From the NCBI GenBank assembly GCA_024400835.1, contig JAKSMC010000034.1, positions 1 to 37,881 on the forward strand: a DNA stretch of 37,881 bases. Reading direction: 5' to 3'. The notes under the pieces are model-generated. The model was given only the letters and a program-made list of their open reading frames with translations, ran no database searches and was not told the origin of the DNA. Shown piece by piece: positions 6,926 to 14,634 of this stretch. How positions within the stretch are numbered: the stretch's first letter is position 1; each line of letters begins with the position of its first letter. The stretch comes from Bacteroidales bacterium. GTDB lineage: Bacteria; Bacteroidota; Bacteroidia; Bacteroidales; WCHB1-69. The translations under genes were made by a program, and so were the position numbers.

Positions 6926-8698
6926 ATGGATAAAAGGTGGATATGCAATAAACTTCCCGATGATGCGGTAGCCGAGAAGTTTGCAGCGCAGCTCTCGATA
7001 GAGAAGCCGCTGGCCGCATTGCTGCTCCAGAGAGGTATTGATACCCCTGAAGCAGCCTTCGATTTTTTCAATCCTGATATTACCAAACTCCACAATCCCT
7101 TCTTGATGAAGGACATGGACAAGGCTGTGAAACGCCTCTCCCAGGCGGTTATGAACAACGAGAAAATCCTTGTCTATGGTGACTATGACGTGGACGGCAC
7201 ATCCGCAGTGGCGCTCCTGTACTCCTTCCTTTGCGAAATCATCGGCACTGATTATAAATCCCTCGTCGAATACTATATCCCTGACCGCTACTCCGAAGGA
7301 TACGGTATCTCTGACCAAGGCGTTGAATATTGCCGCGACAACAATGTCAATCTGTTGATTTCCCTCGACTGCGGTATCAAAGCCAATGACAAAGTCGATT
7401 TGGCTAACCAGTATGGCATTGACGTCATCATCTGTGACCACCATCTGGAAGGTGATGAATTGCCCAATGCTGTCGCCATCCTCGATCCTAAACGCAAAGA
7501 CTGCCCCTATCCCTATAAGGAACTTTCCGGTTGCGGCGTCGGCTTCAAACTCATTCAAGGCTATTGCCAGCAGTACAAGCTCCCTGACCAACTCTGGCTT
7601 TCCAGAATGGATCTGGTGGCTATCAGTATTGCTTCCGATATCGTGGCTATTACGGGTGAAAACAGAATCCTCGCGCATTTCGGCTTGGAAATCATCAACA
7701 AGTTTCCCCGTATGGGCATCAAATCCATCCTTGACCAGGCCGGCATCAAGCTGCACTATCCTTTCAAGGAGGAAACCATCTTTTCCCGCGTCATCTCTAT
7801 TTCCGACCTTGTGTTCTATGTTGGGCCGCGTATCAATGCCGCCGGCAGAATGAAGAGCGGTCGCGAATCTGTGCGCCTTTTCATTGTGGAAGACGAAGAC
7901 AAGTCTGCTGACATCGGCAAGCGTATCAATACGCAGAACGAACAACGTAAGGAACAGGATAGGAATGCTACGGAAGAGGCTATCCACATGATTAAGGATT
8001 CCCATGAATATGTCAATAGAAAGAGCATCGTCATCTACAACCCTAACTGGTTTAAGGGTATTATCGGTATCGTTGCCTCTCGTCTGGTGGAAGAATTCTA
8101 CAAACCTACGATTGTATTGACCAAGTCTTCCGACGGCCTCATCACTGGTTCGGCTCGTTCTGTCAAGGAATTCAATATTTATGACGGCATTGATTCCTGC
8201 TCAGACCTCCTTGAACATTTCGGCGGTCACAAATTCGCTGCAGGGCTTTCTATGAAAGAGGAGAATTTAGAGGAATTCATTGAAAAATTCGAGCAGTATG
8301 TTTGCGACAATCTGGAGGAAACTTCTACTGTCCCGGAAATATCTGTGGATATGCCGCTGGATCTTTCAGAAATAACACATAGTTTCTTGAATAACCTGAA
8401 GCGTTTTGCTCCGTTCGGACCGGGGAACATGGAACCCGTATTTCAATCCGACGGCGTTGTTGATGAAGGCAACGGACGTATTGTGGGCGATAAGCACCTC
8501 AAATGCCGCGTCCTCTATTCTGATCGCTCGGTACAACCTCTGGATGTTATCGCTTTCAATATGAAGGACAAACTGCCGCTTATCAAAGATAATAAGCATT
8601 TCGACCTCTTGTATCATGTGGAGGAAAATGTATGGAATAATGTCGTAAACATCCAACTGAATGTCAAGGACATTAGGCGTAGTAGTGATATTAAGTAG
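6926..8698 (+). CDS. recJ: Single-stranded-DNA-specific exonuclease RecJ
   Basis: 590 aa. It has the DHH-phosphoesterase motifs GDYDVDGTS (85-93), the LISLDCG strand (about 144-150), CDHH (170-173), then the RecJ motif GPRINAAGRM (about 279-288). The DHHA1 domain contains HFGGHKFAAGL (about 432-442), and the C-terminal OB-fold region starts around FAPFGPGNMEPVF. It degrades ssDNA 5' to 3' in a Mn/Mg-dependent way and acts in RecF-pathway recombination, mismatch repair and base excision. A RecQ helicase, its classical partner, is coded 18 kb downstream. The outer-membrane protein gene follows 8 bases after the stop codon, so the two are probably co-transcribed. Confidence 0.95.
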   Translation: MDKRWICNKLPDDAVAEKFAAQLSIEKPLAALLLQRGIDTPEAAFDFFNPDITKLHNPFLMKDMDKAVKRLSQAVMNNEKILVYGDYDVDGTSAVALLYSFLCEIIGTDYKSLVEYYIPDRYSEGYGISDQGVEYCRDNNVNLLISLDCGIKANDKVDLANQYGIDVIICDHHLEGDELPNAVAILDPKRKDCPYPYKELSGCGVGFKLIQGYCQQYKLPDQLWLSRMDLVAISIASDIVAITGENRILAHFGLEIINKFPRMGIKSILDQAGIKLHYPFKEETIFSRVISISDLVFYVGPRINAAGRMKSGRESVRLFIVEDEDKSADIGKRINTQNEQRKEQDRNATEEAIHMIKDSHEYVNRKSIVIYNPNWFKGIIGIVASRLVEEFYKPTIVLTKSSDGLITGSARSVKEFNIYDGIDSCSDLLEHFGGHKFAAGLSMKEENLEEFIEKFEQYVCDNLEETSTVPEISVDMPLDLSEITHSFLNNLKRFAPFGPGNMEPVFQSDGVVDEGNGRIVGDKHLKCRVLYSDRSVQPLDVIAFNMKDKLPLIKDNKHFDLLYHVEENVWNNVVNIQLNVKDIRRSSDIK

Positions 8699-8706
8699 GC
8701 CGAGAT

Positions 8707-9339
8707 TTGAATTTCCGTTATCCTCATAAAAGTCCCAGCAAACTTGTAGCATTGATCTTTTTGATGTTGGTACAGCTATGCTTTGTGCAGGCACAAAGCG
8801 ATGCCTCTTCATGTGCCAAGGTCAGAAAGAATGATTTGAAATTCACGATTCTTTCCATTGGCAGTGGTTCTTCCAGATTGACATACGAGCGTGCGTTCGG
8901 TTCCAATATGAGCGCTGAACTGACGTTGGGCATGATAGGGTGGGGATATGACTTCCTGCACCATCTGGACAGCAAGGGCTTTTTGATAAAGGCCGCCTAT
9001 AAATGGAATCTCATCCCGATGAAGTCCGCTAATTCACCGTTAGCAGGCTTTTATGTGAAGCCGGAACTGGTTTTCGTTAATTTCGACTACGCGCCGATGC
9101 AGCCTAAGACAAAGCCTCAACAGACTACCTATTCGCCTAAGCATACGACGCATGCTGCTTTGTTGGCGGAATGCGGCTATCAACTTCTTCTGAAGTGGTT
9201 TGTCTTTGACGTGTATTGTGGCGTGGGACCCGCTTTAGGCACAGGTAATGATGAGAATTACTATCACAGCTTTATGCTCTTGCCCCGTGACAGCTGGGCC
9301 GCTTTTACTGCGGGATTCAGAGTAGGTGTCGCATTCTAA
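8707..9339 (+). CDS. Small outer-membrane beta-barrel protein, likely TTG start
   Basis: 210 aa from TTG 8707. Only this start leaves a full signal peptide: a basic start with RYPHKSPSK, the hydrophobic core LVALIFLMLVQLCF, and an AxA-like cleavage site after VQAQ. The first ATG (8764) would cut into the hydrophobic core. The mature part alternates hydrophobic and polar residues (ELTLGMIGWGYDF, GFYVKPELVFVNFDYA, FTAGFRVGVAF) and ends in Phe, the usual barrel C-terminus, so an 8-10 strand porin-like or DUF3575-like barrel is likely. No specific function is recognised. It sits 8 bases behind recJ with no obvious promoter of its own, and a bidirectional terminator follows. Confidence 0.75.
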   Translation: MNFRYPHKSPSKLVALIFLMLVQLCFVQAQSDASSCAKVRKNDLKFTILSIGSGSSRLTYERAFGSNMSAELTLGMIGWGYDFLHHLDSKGFLIKAAYKWNLIPMKSANSPLAGFYVKPELVFVNFDYAPMQPKTKPQQTTYSPKHTTHAALLAECGYQLLLKWFVFDVYCGVGPALGTGNDENYYHSFMLLPRDSWAAFTAGFRVGVAF

Positions 9340-9435
9340 TTTTATTGGTTGATGTGTCTTTGAATGCTGCCGTATTGGGCAAGTTTCAGGCCGTTTTGAC
9401 GTGCAGCAGAGTATAAATTAAGATTGCGCTATCGT

Positions 9436-9476
9436 AAAAAAAAGCACTTGCGAAATCCTTCGTAAGTGCTTTTTTT
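9436..9476. terminator. Bidirectional intrinsic terminator between the barrel-protein gene and tRNA-Ala
   Basis: An 11-bp stem (9444-9454 with 9459-9469, one G-T wobble) and a 4-nt loop lie between an A run on the left (9436-9443) and a T run on the right (9470-9476). It can end transcripts coming from both sides: the recJ/barrel unit on plus and the str operon or tRNA on minus. The 96 bases between the barrel stop codon and this hairpin show nothing else recognisable. Confidence 0.9.
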
Positions 9477-9477
9477 G

Positions 9478-9551
9478 TGGAGCGTATGAGAATCGAACTC
9501 ACGACCTCTTGACTGCCAGTCAAACGCTCTAGCCAACTGAGCTAACGCCCC
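9478..9551 (-). tRNA. tRNA-Ala, anticodon GGC
   Basis: A 74-nt cloverleaf on the minus strand. The 7-bp acceptor stem starts GGGGCGT and ends ACGCTCC with discriminator A. The third pair is G3-U70, the identity element of alanyl-tRNA synthetase. The D arm contains AGCTCAGTTGG, the anticodon loop reads CTGGCAG (anticodon GGC, codon GCC) on a 5-bp stem, and the T arm holds GTTCGATTC. The 3' CCA is not encoded. It lies between rpsJ and the terminator, on the same strand as the str operon; no clear separate TAnnTTTG box is visible, so it may be processed from the str transcript. Confidence 0.95.
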
Positions 9552-9554
9552 GAC

Positions 9555-9590
9555 TTTTGTAAAAACGCATATGTATACGTTTCTACAAAA
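9555..9590. repeat. Long imperfect inverted repeat between rpsJ and tRNA-Ala
   Basis: Two 18-base arms read TTTTGTAAAAACGC.. on one side and ..GTATACGTTTCTACAAAA on the other. Most positions pair and the exceptions near the arms are G-T wobbles. It starts 3 bases upstream of the mature tRNA 5' end and 14 bases after the rpsJ stop. It lacks the T run of a true terminator, so it may be a processing hairpin, a weak terminator or an operator. Confidence 0.55.
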
Positions 9591-9604
9591 ATTTTGTTAC
9601 ATCA

Positions 9605-9919
9605 TCAGACTTTGATTTCTACGTCAACGCCGCTCGGCAATTCGAGCTTCATCAATGCATCAATAGTCTTGGTGGTTGTACCGTAGATGTCCAATAATCT
9701 TTTGTATGTGGAGAGTTGGAATTGCTCTCTGGATTTCTTGTTAACAAAAGTAGAACGGTTTACGGTAAAAATCTTGGTATGTGTTGGCAATGGGATCGGG
9801 CCCACCAATACAACCTTGTCGTCCTTCACGCTGTTGACGGTCTTCACGATTTTCTCAGCAGACTTGTCAACTAAGGTGTGGTCGAATGATTTTAATTTAA
9901 TTCTAATTCTGTGACTCAC
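9605..9919 (-). CDS. rpsJ: 30S ribosomal protein S10
   Basis: 104 aa. It begins [20 protein letters not shown] and contains [20 protein letters not shown] and [17 protein letters not shown], ending [11 protein letters not shown], all diagnostic of S10. S10 sits in the head of the small subunit and also (as NusE) takes part in antitermination with NusB. It is the last protein gene of this str operon, 43 bases behind fusA. In most Bacteroidota, rplC and the rest of the S10/spc cluster follow directly; here a tRNA and a terminator follow instead. Confidence 0.98.
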   Translation of the reverse strand: MSHRIRIKLKSFDHTLVDKSAEKIVKTVNSVKDDKVVLVGPIPLPTHTKIFTVNRSTFVNKKSREQFQLSTYKRLLDIYGTTTKTIDALMKLELPSGVDVEIKV

Positions 9920-9962
9920 TTTTTTTAATTTTAATTGTTATATAACGTTATTTACTTTATTC

Positions 9963-12056
9963 TTATAATATAAATCTTCCGACATTCATAATATAGTCTT
10001 TGACTTCCGCCGGGACTTCAGCATATTTCAAGAATTCCATGCTGAATGTGGCGCGTCCTTGACTGATAGAGCGTAGCGAGGTGACATATCCGAACATCTC
10101 TGCCAACGGTACTTGGGCTGTGATCACTTGGGAACCGACTTTTGCGTCAATCTGTTCCAGCACGGAACGTCTTCTGTTCAAGTCGCCAGTGACATTGCCG
10201 ATGTACTCGTCCGGTGTGGTGATTTCCACGTGCATGATTGGCTCCAGAATTGCGGTGTCAGTTTGCTGCAAGGCATCTCTGAATCCGATTTTAGCGCAGA
10301 TTTCAAATGCAAGAGCATCAGAGTCTGCAGGATGAGACTCGCCATCAGTGACGGTGACATCCATTGCCAACACGGGGAATCCGTATTTGCCGTTTGACAT
10401 TGCCACTTTGAATCCCTTTTCAGCACCAGCGATGTATTCCTTCGGAACTACGCCGCCTTTGACTTCGTTTTTGAATTGAAGTCCTTTGGCATCGTATGGC
10501 AGCGGGTTGATTTGGAAGTCCATGACTGCAAATGAACCTTTGCCGCCATTCTGGCGCTTGTAAGCGGAGTGGAATTGTACGGGGCTTGCCAATGCTTCCT
10601 TGTAGGCAACTCTTGGCTTGCCGTGGTTGCAATCCACATTGAACTCGCGTTTGAGGCGGTCCAAGAGGATTTCCAAGTGCAACTCTCCCATGCCGCTGAT
10701 GAGGATTTGTCCGGATTCGGAATCTTCTTTCACTACGAAAGTCGGATCTTCATCGGACAACTTCTCCAATGCAAGCATCATCTTATCTTCGTCATCCTTC
10801 GTTTTCGGCTCGATTGCGATTTGAATGACAGGTTCTGGGAAGACGATGTTTTCCAATATGATTGGATGTTTCTCGTCAGTCAGGCTGTCACCTGTGTGAA
10901 TCTCTTTCATGCCGACTAAAGCAACGATATTTCCTGCGGTTGCGGATTCCATGGGCTGTTGCTTGTTGGAGTGCATTTGCAGGATTTTGGAAACCCTTTC
11001 CTTTTTGCCGGAGATGACATTGTAAATGTTCTCGCCGGTTTTGAGCTCGCCGGAGTAAACCTTGATGAAGGTCAGCTTGCCGACATAAGGGTCAGTTGCA
11101 ATTTTGAAGGCCAGGGCGGCAAAAGGTGCTGTGATGTCAGCCTTACGGCTTTCTTCTGCTTCACTTTTGGGGTTGATGCCGCTGATTGCGGGCATATCCA
11201 AAGGTGAGGGAAGGTACATCACGATTGCGTCTAACAATTTTTGCACGCCTTTGTTTTTGAACGAAGACCCGCATAATACGGGTTGGATCTTGCGTTCCAA
11301 CGTGGCTGTTCGTATAGCGGAAACCAACTCTTCGAGGGTGATGCTGTTGGCATCTTCGAAATATTTCTCCATCAGGGCTTCGTCAAATTCGGCGAGGGTT
11401 TCCAGCAGTTTGGTGCGGTATTCCTCGACTTCGTCTGCCATATCCTGGGGGATTGGTATTTCCTCGTAGGTTGAGCCTTGGTCTTCCTCGTCCCACTGGT
11501 AAGCTTTCATTTCCAGCAGGTCGACTACGCCGGTGAACGAGTCTTCAGCTCCGATGGGGAGTTGAAGGGGCAGGGGATTGGCTTTCAGCTTTTCGCGGAT
11601 TTGGTCCACGACTGCGTAAAAGTTTGCTCCGGAGCGGTCCATCTTGTTGACGTAGCATATACGGGAGACGTTGTACTTGTTGGCTTGGCGCCAGACAGTT
11701 TCCGATTGTGCTTCTACGCCGCCGACGGCGCAGAATATTGCTACGGCTCCATCCAGTATTCTCAAAGAACGTTCTACTTCGACCGTGAAATCAACGTGAC
11801 CTGGGGTATCGATGATATTGATCTTGTAGTCTTGTGACTGGTGTTTCCACATCACTGTGGTTGCGGCGCTTGTAATCGTTATACCTCTTTCCTGTTCCTG
11901 CACCATCCAGTCCATGGTTGCAGTACCCTCGTCAACTTCGCCGATTTTATAATTCTTCCCGGTGTAATAGAGGATACGTTCTGTGGTCGTGGTCTTACCG
12001 GCGTCAATATGGGCCATGATGCCAATATTGCGTATGTTCAGCAGATCTTCAGCCAT
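9963..12056 (-). CDS. fusA: Elongation factor G
   Basis: 697 aa, full length. The GTPase motifs are present: G1 [11 protein letters not shown] (15-25), G2 with RGITI (57-61), G3 DTPGHVDF (83-90) and G4 NKMD (137-140). Domains II-V follow, with the domain IV tip near [15 protein letters not shown] and the C-terminal [12 protein letters not shown]. It catalyses ribosome translocation on GTP hydrolysis and, in species without a second copy, also ribosome recycling with RRF. It lies between rpsG (48-base gap) and rpsJ. Residues around the fusidic-acid pocket look ordinary. Sequence cannot exclude the specialised EF-G2 paralogue, but the operon position points to the main translocase. Confidence 0.97.
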   Translation of the reverse strand: MAEDLLNIRNIGIMAHIDAGKTTTTERILYYTGKNYKIGEVDEGTATMDWMVQEQERGITITSAATTVMWKHQSQDYKINIIDTPGHVDFTVEVERSLRILDGAVAIFCAVGGVEAQSETVWRQANKYNVSRICYVNKMDRSGANFYAVVDQIREKLKANPLPLQLPIGAEDSFTGVVDLLEMKAYQWDEEDQGSTYEEIPIPQDMADEVEEYRTKLLETLAEFDEALMEKYFEDANSITLEELVSAIRTATLERKIQPVLCGSSFKNKGVQKLLDAIVMYLPSPLDMPAISGINPKSEAEESRKADITAPFAALAFKIATDPYVGKLTFIKVYSGELKTGENIYNVISGKKERVSKILQMHSNKQQPMESATAGNIVALVGMKEIHTGDSLTDEKHPIILENIVFPEPVIQIAIEPKTKDDEDKMMLALEKLSDEDPTFVVKEDSESGQILISGMGELHLEILLDRLKREFNVDCNHGKPRVAYKEALASPVQFHSAYKRQNGGKGSFAVMDFQINPLPYDAKGLQFKNEVKGGVVPKEYIAGAEKGFKVAMSNGKYGFPVLAMDVTVTDGESHPADSDALAFEICAKIGFRDALQQTDTAILEPIMHVEITTPDEYIGNVTGDLNRRRSVLEQIDAKVGSQVITAQVPLAEMFGYVTSLRSISQGRATFSMEFLKYAEVPAEVKDYIMNVGRFIL

Positions 12057-12104
12057 CGTTCGTCTTCCTTATTGTCCGAAAATATTATGAATATCAAAAG
12101 TTTA

Positions 12105-12572
12105 TTATGAACGCATATGAGCGAATGCCTTGTTGGCTTCGGCCATTCTGTGGATTTCCTCTTTCTTCTTGAAAGCAGCGCCTTCAGATTTGTAAGCGGC
12201 CATGATTTCCTGAGCCAGTTTGTCGGCCATGGTCTGTTCGTGGCGTTTACGTGCGAAAGAGATCAAGCTCTTCATACCGATTGATTGTTTTCTACCCGGT
12301 TTGATTTCCTCAGGAACGGGGAGGGTAGTACCACCGACACGTTTACTCTTTACTTCGACACTAGGAGTAACATTTTCCAATGCTTTTTTCCATACTTCGA
12401 TACCATTTTCCTTGGTCTTTTCTTCAACGATGTCGATAGCTTTATAGAAAATCTCAAATGCGAGATTCTTTTTGCCTTTCAACATAATGTTGTTGACGAA
12501 TTTTGTTACCAGTTCGTCATTGAATTTTGGATCCGGAAGAATGATCCTTTTTTTTGCATGTGAATTTCTCAT
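12105..12572 (-). CDS. rpsG: 30S ribosomal protein S7
   Basis: 155 aa with the S7 signature: [20 protein letters not shown] near the start, [15 protein letters not shown] in the middle (about 78-92), and [17 protein letters not shown] towards the C-terminus. S7 nucleates assembly of the 30S head and contacts the exit-site tRNA; in E. coli it is also the translational repressor of the str operon. It is the second gene of the operon, 83 bases behind rpsL and 48 bases before fusA. Confidence 0.98.
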   Translation of the reverse strand: MRNSHAKKRIILPDPKFNDELVTKFVNNIMLKGKKNLAFEIFYKAIDIVEEKTKENGIEVWKKALENVTPSVEVKSKRVGGTTLPVPEEIKPGRKQSIGMKSLISFARKRHEQTMADKLAQEIMAAYKSEGAAFKKKEEIHRMAEANKAFAHMRS

Positions 12573-12655
12573 GTTCTTGTATCTTCAATATTGATTATTT
12601 ACTCTTGAATCGCCAATCCCGGCGTTCAATTTACTTCTTTTAAGGTTGAATCAGA

Positions 12656-13039
12656 CTATTTCGCAGCCTTTTTCGGTCTCTTGGCACCGTATTTGGAACG
12701 TCCTTGGAGGCGGCCGTCAACGCCTGCAGAGTCCAATGCACCACGGACGATGTGATATCTTACACCCGGAAGGTCTTTTACACGGCCTCCACGTACGAGT
12801 ACGATGGAGTGCTCTTGCAAGTTGTGGCCTTCGCCCGGAATGTAGGCGTTCACTTCCTTACCGTTGGTCATTCTTACTCTGGCAACTTTACGCATTGCTG
12901 AATTCGGCTTTTTCGGAGTCGTTGTGTAGACTCTCAGACATACGCCGCGTCTTTGCGGACAGGCATCCAATGCCCTTGACTTGCTTTGTGAAGTCAGTCT
13001 TTTTCTTCCTTTTCTTACTAATTGTTGAATGGTAGGCAT
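12656..13039 (-). CDS. rpsL: 30S ribosomal protein S12
   Basis: 127 aa. It starts [13 protein letters not shown] and contains [34 protein letters not shown] and [19 protein letters not shown]12 sits at the decoding centre. The lysines whose substitution gives streptomycin resistance (in PKKPNS and in GRVKDLPG) are present, so the allele looks wild-type. It is the first gene of the str operon, with a TATTTTTG promoter box about 60 bases upstream of the ATG. Confidence 0.98.
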   Translation of the reverse strand: MPTIQQLVRKGRKRLTSQSKSRALDACPQRRGVCLRVYTTTPKKPNSAMRKVARVRMTNGKEVNAYIPGEGHNLQEHSIVLVRGGRVKDLPGVRYHIVRGALDSAGVDGRLQGRSKYGAKRPKKAAK

Positions 13040-13079
13040 TACAATTTGATTTGTTAAACTTTTAATTTATAATCTTTTT

Positions 13080-13098
13080 ACCCCTATTTTTTGGGGCT
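13080..13098 (-). promoter_or_regulatory. Possible hairpin at the 5' end of the rpsL-operon transcript
   Basis: Just downstream of the -7 box the minus-strand RNA would read AGCCCC, an A-rich loop, then GGGGT: a 4-5 bp stem of G-C pairs at the very start of the str operon mRNA. It may stabilise the transcript or sit around the start site. The stem is short, so this is tentative. Confidence 0.3.
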
Positions 13099-13099
13099 G

Positions 13100-13107
13100 C
13101 AAAAATA
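13100..13107 (-). promoter_or_regulatory. Bacteroidota -7 box (TATTTTTG) of the str operon
   Basis: Exact TAnnTTTG on the minus strand, 60 bases before the rpsL ATG. The implied leader of about 50 nt is longer than those of the other housekeeping genes in the window. No clear -33 TTTG. Confidence 0.65.
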
Positions 13108-13132
13108 CATTTTTTTTTGATATACACTTGAG

Positions 13133-13156
13133 CCTGTGGATTTTTTTATCAACAGG
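13133..13156. repeat. Inverted repeat with two DnaA-box-like halves
   Basis: CCTGTGGAT (13133-13141) and ATCAACAGG (13148-13156) are inverted copies with one mismatch around a T-rich loop. The halves resemble opposing DnaA boxes (TGTGGAT.. and ..TTATCAACA), each imperfect. It lies between the str promoter and the terminator of the next minus-strand unit, so it could affect either or be incidental. Confidence 0.35.
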
Positions 13157-13159
13157 CAT

Positions 13160-13187
13160 AAAAAAAGACTGCCTACGCAGTCTTTTT
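13160..13187 (-). terminator. Intrinsic terminator of the tkt-sigma-Spy operon
   Basis: A perfect 6-bp GACTGC/GCAGTC stem with a 4-nt loop is flanked by a 5-base T run on the plus strand and 7 A; read on the minus strand it is a stem followed by seven T, right after the stop codon at 13190. The flanking runs also make it usable in the other direction. Confidence 0.85.
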
Positions 13188-13189
13188 CG

Positions 13190-13702
13190 TTATCTTTTAG
13201 CCTTGTTTGGCGTTGCCGGCTGTGTCTTCGCCTGGTTGGAACTGGCTGGTGCCTTCTTGTTCTTCACGAAGCTACGTTTGTATCTTTCGTCGATTTTGTA
13301 GAACTCCTGAAGGTGTTTTGGCGTCAGTATCGTTTTCGCCTTTTTGTAGAAGTTCGATTCCAACGTGTAGAGGTTCTTTTTAAGTTCGAACTTTTGGTCG
13401 TACAGGTATGTGATCTGTGCGTCTGTCAGCGAAGTGCAGGAATTGTCGCAATTGGGGCAGCATGACTTGATGCCTTTCTTTTCCAGATTCGTGCGGTATG
13501 TTTCGTGATATTTGATCTCGCTGCGAAGGTATTGTTCGTATGCGCTCCAGAATGTCTTGCTTTCTGTGGAACTCAGGCTGAGGTTCGTCTTCATGTTGCT
13601 GATGCGTTCCTGAACCATTTTGTTGGCATCCGGTTTTTCCTGCGCGTTTGCGAGGAATAGGCCTGCCATCAGAAGCATTGTGAAGATAAAAATTCGTTTC
13701 AT
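13190..13702 (-). CDS. Spy/CpxP-like periplasmic protein with a cysteine cluster
   Basis: 170 aa. The signal peptide MKRIFIFTMLLMAGLFLANAQ is followed by a helical, charged mature protein with LSLSSTESKTFWSAYEQY and a later LTPKHLQEFYKIDERYKR, similar to the LTxxQ-type repeats of Spy/CpxP chaperone-like proteins that Bacteroidota often code behind ECF sigma genes. The unusual part is C81-C82-P-N-C85-D-N-S-C89, a CCxxCxxxC cluster that could bind a metal or form disulfides. The C-terminal tail is Lys/Ala/Pro rich and low in complexity. It is last in the operon; the gap to the anti-sigma-like gene is 10 bases. Probable role in envelope or metal stress, by inference only. Confidence 0.75.
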   Translation of the reverse strand: MKRIFIFTMLLMAGLFLANAQEKPDANKMVQERISNMKTNLSLSSTESKTFWSAYEQYLRSEIKYHETYRTNLEKKGIKSCCPNCDNSCTSLTDAQITYLYDQKFELKKNLYTLESNFYKKAKTILTPKHLQEFYKIDERYKRSFVKNKKAPASSNQAKTQPATPNKAKR

Positions 13703-13712
13703 CTTTTAAATA

Positions 13713-14030
13713 TTAATAATTATAGTAATCCATTTGTGCTAATTCGTCGCTGTAGTAGTCCACCATCTGCTCTTCCAGTTGGCTGGATTTCAGGCTGGCC
13801 TCAATGGCGATTTGCTTTTGCTGCTCCTTGGCTTCGTTTGTTTTGTAGTTGATGACCAAGGTGCTGCATATAACCAATAATGCTACGGCTGCCACTGACG
13901 AGAATATGATATTGCGTCTGCGGGCACGCTCTTTGCGTATGGTGTTCATTATCTGGCCGGGAAGTTGCTCGAAATAACCTTCGGGTACCTGATAGTTCTC
14001 TGTTTTGCTTAAGTTTTCTATGTCTATCAT
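13713..14030 (-). CDS. One-TM membrane protein, probable anti-sigma factor
   Basis: 105 aa. A cytoplasmic N-terminus with YQVPEGYFEQLPGQIMNTI and a basic stretch RKERARRR is followed by one membrane helix (about 41-61) and a Gln/Glu-rich periplasmic tail ending MDYYNY. The VPEGYFExLPxxI motif is common in small membrane proteins coded directly behind ECF sigma genes in Bacteroidota, where they are assumed to hold the sigma factor. No zinc-binding HxxxCxxC anti-sigma domain is present. It lies between the sigma gene (38-base gap) and the Spy-like gene. Role inferred from position and topology. Confidence 0.7.
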   Translation of the reverse strand: MIDIENLSKTENYQVPEGYFEQLPGQIMNTIRKERARRRNIIFSSVAAVALLVICSTLVINYKTNEAKEQQKQIAIEASLKSSQLEEQMVDYYSDELAQMDYYNY

Positions 14031-14068
14031 AATTCGAAAAAAAAACGTTTAGCTTGACTATATCAAAT

Positions 14069-14626
14069 TTAAAAGGTTAAATGCTCGGATAAACTTTTTT
14101 TGACTTTTTCCATTGCAAAGTGGTATGAGGCCTTGAGTGCGCTCTCGGAAGTGTCGAAAATCTTGGACATTTCTGCGTAGGGTGTCTCATCATAGTACCT
14201 CATTGTGAATACGGCACGTTGCTTTGGTGGCAACTTGATGATGGCATCTTGCAGTAACTTCTCGATCTCATTGGGTGAAACATACTTGGTCTCAGGCTGC
14301 GATACGACTAAGAAATCGGTATAGCTGTCGTCTGACAGACTGAGTAGTTTCTTCTTCTTTTCGATGTACGTGAGTGCTTCGTTGACGCAAATTTTCGTAA
14401 TCCAAGTCTTTAGGGAAGAGTCGCCGCGGAACTTGTCCAGATGACGCCATATTTTAATGCACACGTTTTGTGTCACATCGTTGGCATCTTCGTGCAGCGT
14501 TACGATGCGGCGTGCATTATAATATATTGTCCTCTGATACTTTTTCAGCAGCAATTCGAAAGCTTGTTCCTTAGTTTTGCTGTTGGCGAAAAGCGACAGT
14601 ATGAATTCGTCGGTTGGCTCTGGCAT
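14069..14626 (-). CDS. ECF-type RNA polymerase sigma factor
   Basis: 185 aa. Region 2 (about 20-90) contains YYNARRIVTLHEDANDVTQN and FRGDSSLKTWITKICVN; region 4 (about 125-180) contains LPPKQRAVFTMRYYDETPYA and then the helix-turn-helix MSKIFDTSESALKASYHFAM. There is no region 1 or 3, so it is an ECF factor. It should direct RNA polymerase to its own small regulon and be held by the membrane protein coded next. Its ATG is only 8 bases after the transketolase stop codon, with no separate promoter seen, so its expression is tied to that gene. Signal and target genes unknown. Confidence 0.9.
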   Translation of the reverse strand: MPEPTDEFILSLFANSKTKEQAFELLLKKYQRTIYYNARRIVTLHEDANDVTQNVCIKIWRHLDKFRGDSSLKTWITKICVNEALTYIEKKKKLLSLSDDSYTDFLVVSQPETKYVSPNEIEKLLQDAIIKLPPKQRAVFTMRYYDETPYAEMSKIFDTSESALKASYHFAMEKVKKSLSEHLTF

Positions 14627-14634
14627 AGGTTTTT

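Noticed and set aside
6878..8005. 375-codon open frame on the minus strand
   Set aside because: It is antisense to recJ, whose motifs are all intact.
14069..14626. SigP, the sigma factor known to control T9SS genes in Porphyromonas
   Set aside because: It is several kilobases from the T9SS operon and on the other strand, with its own anti-sigma-like partner; the T9SS operon has an ordinary TTTG/TATTTTTG promoter.
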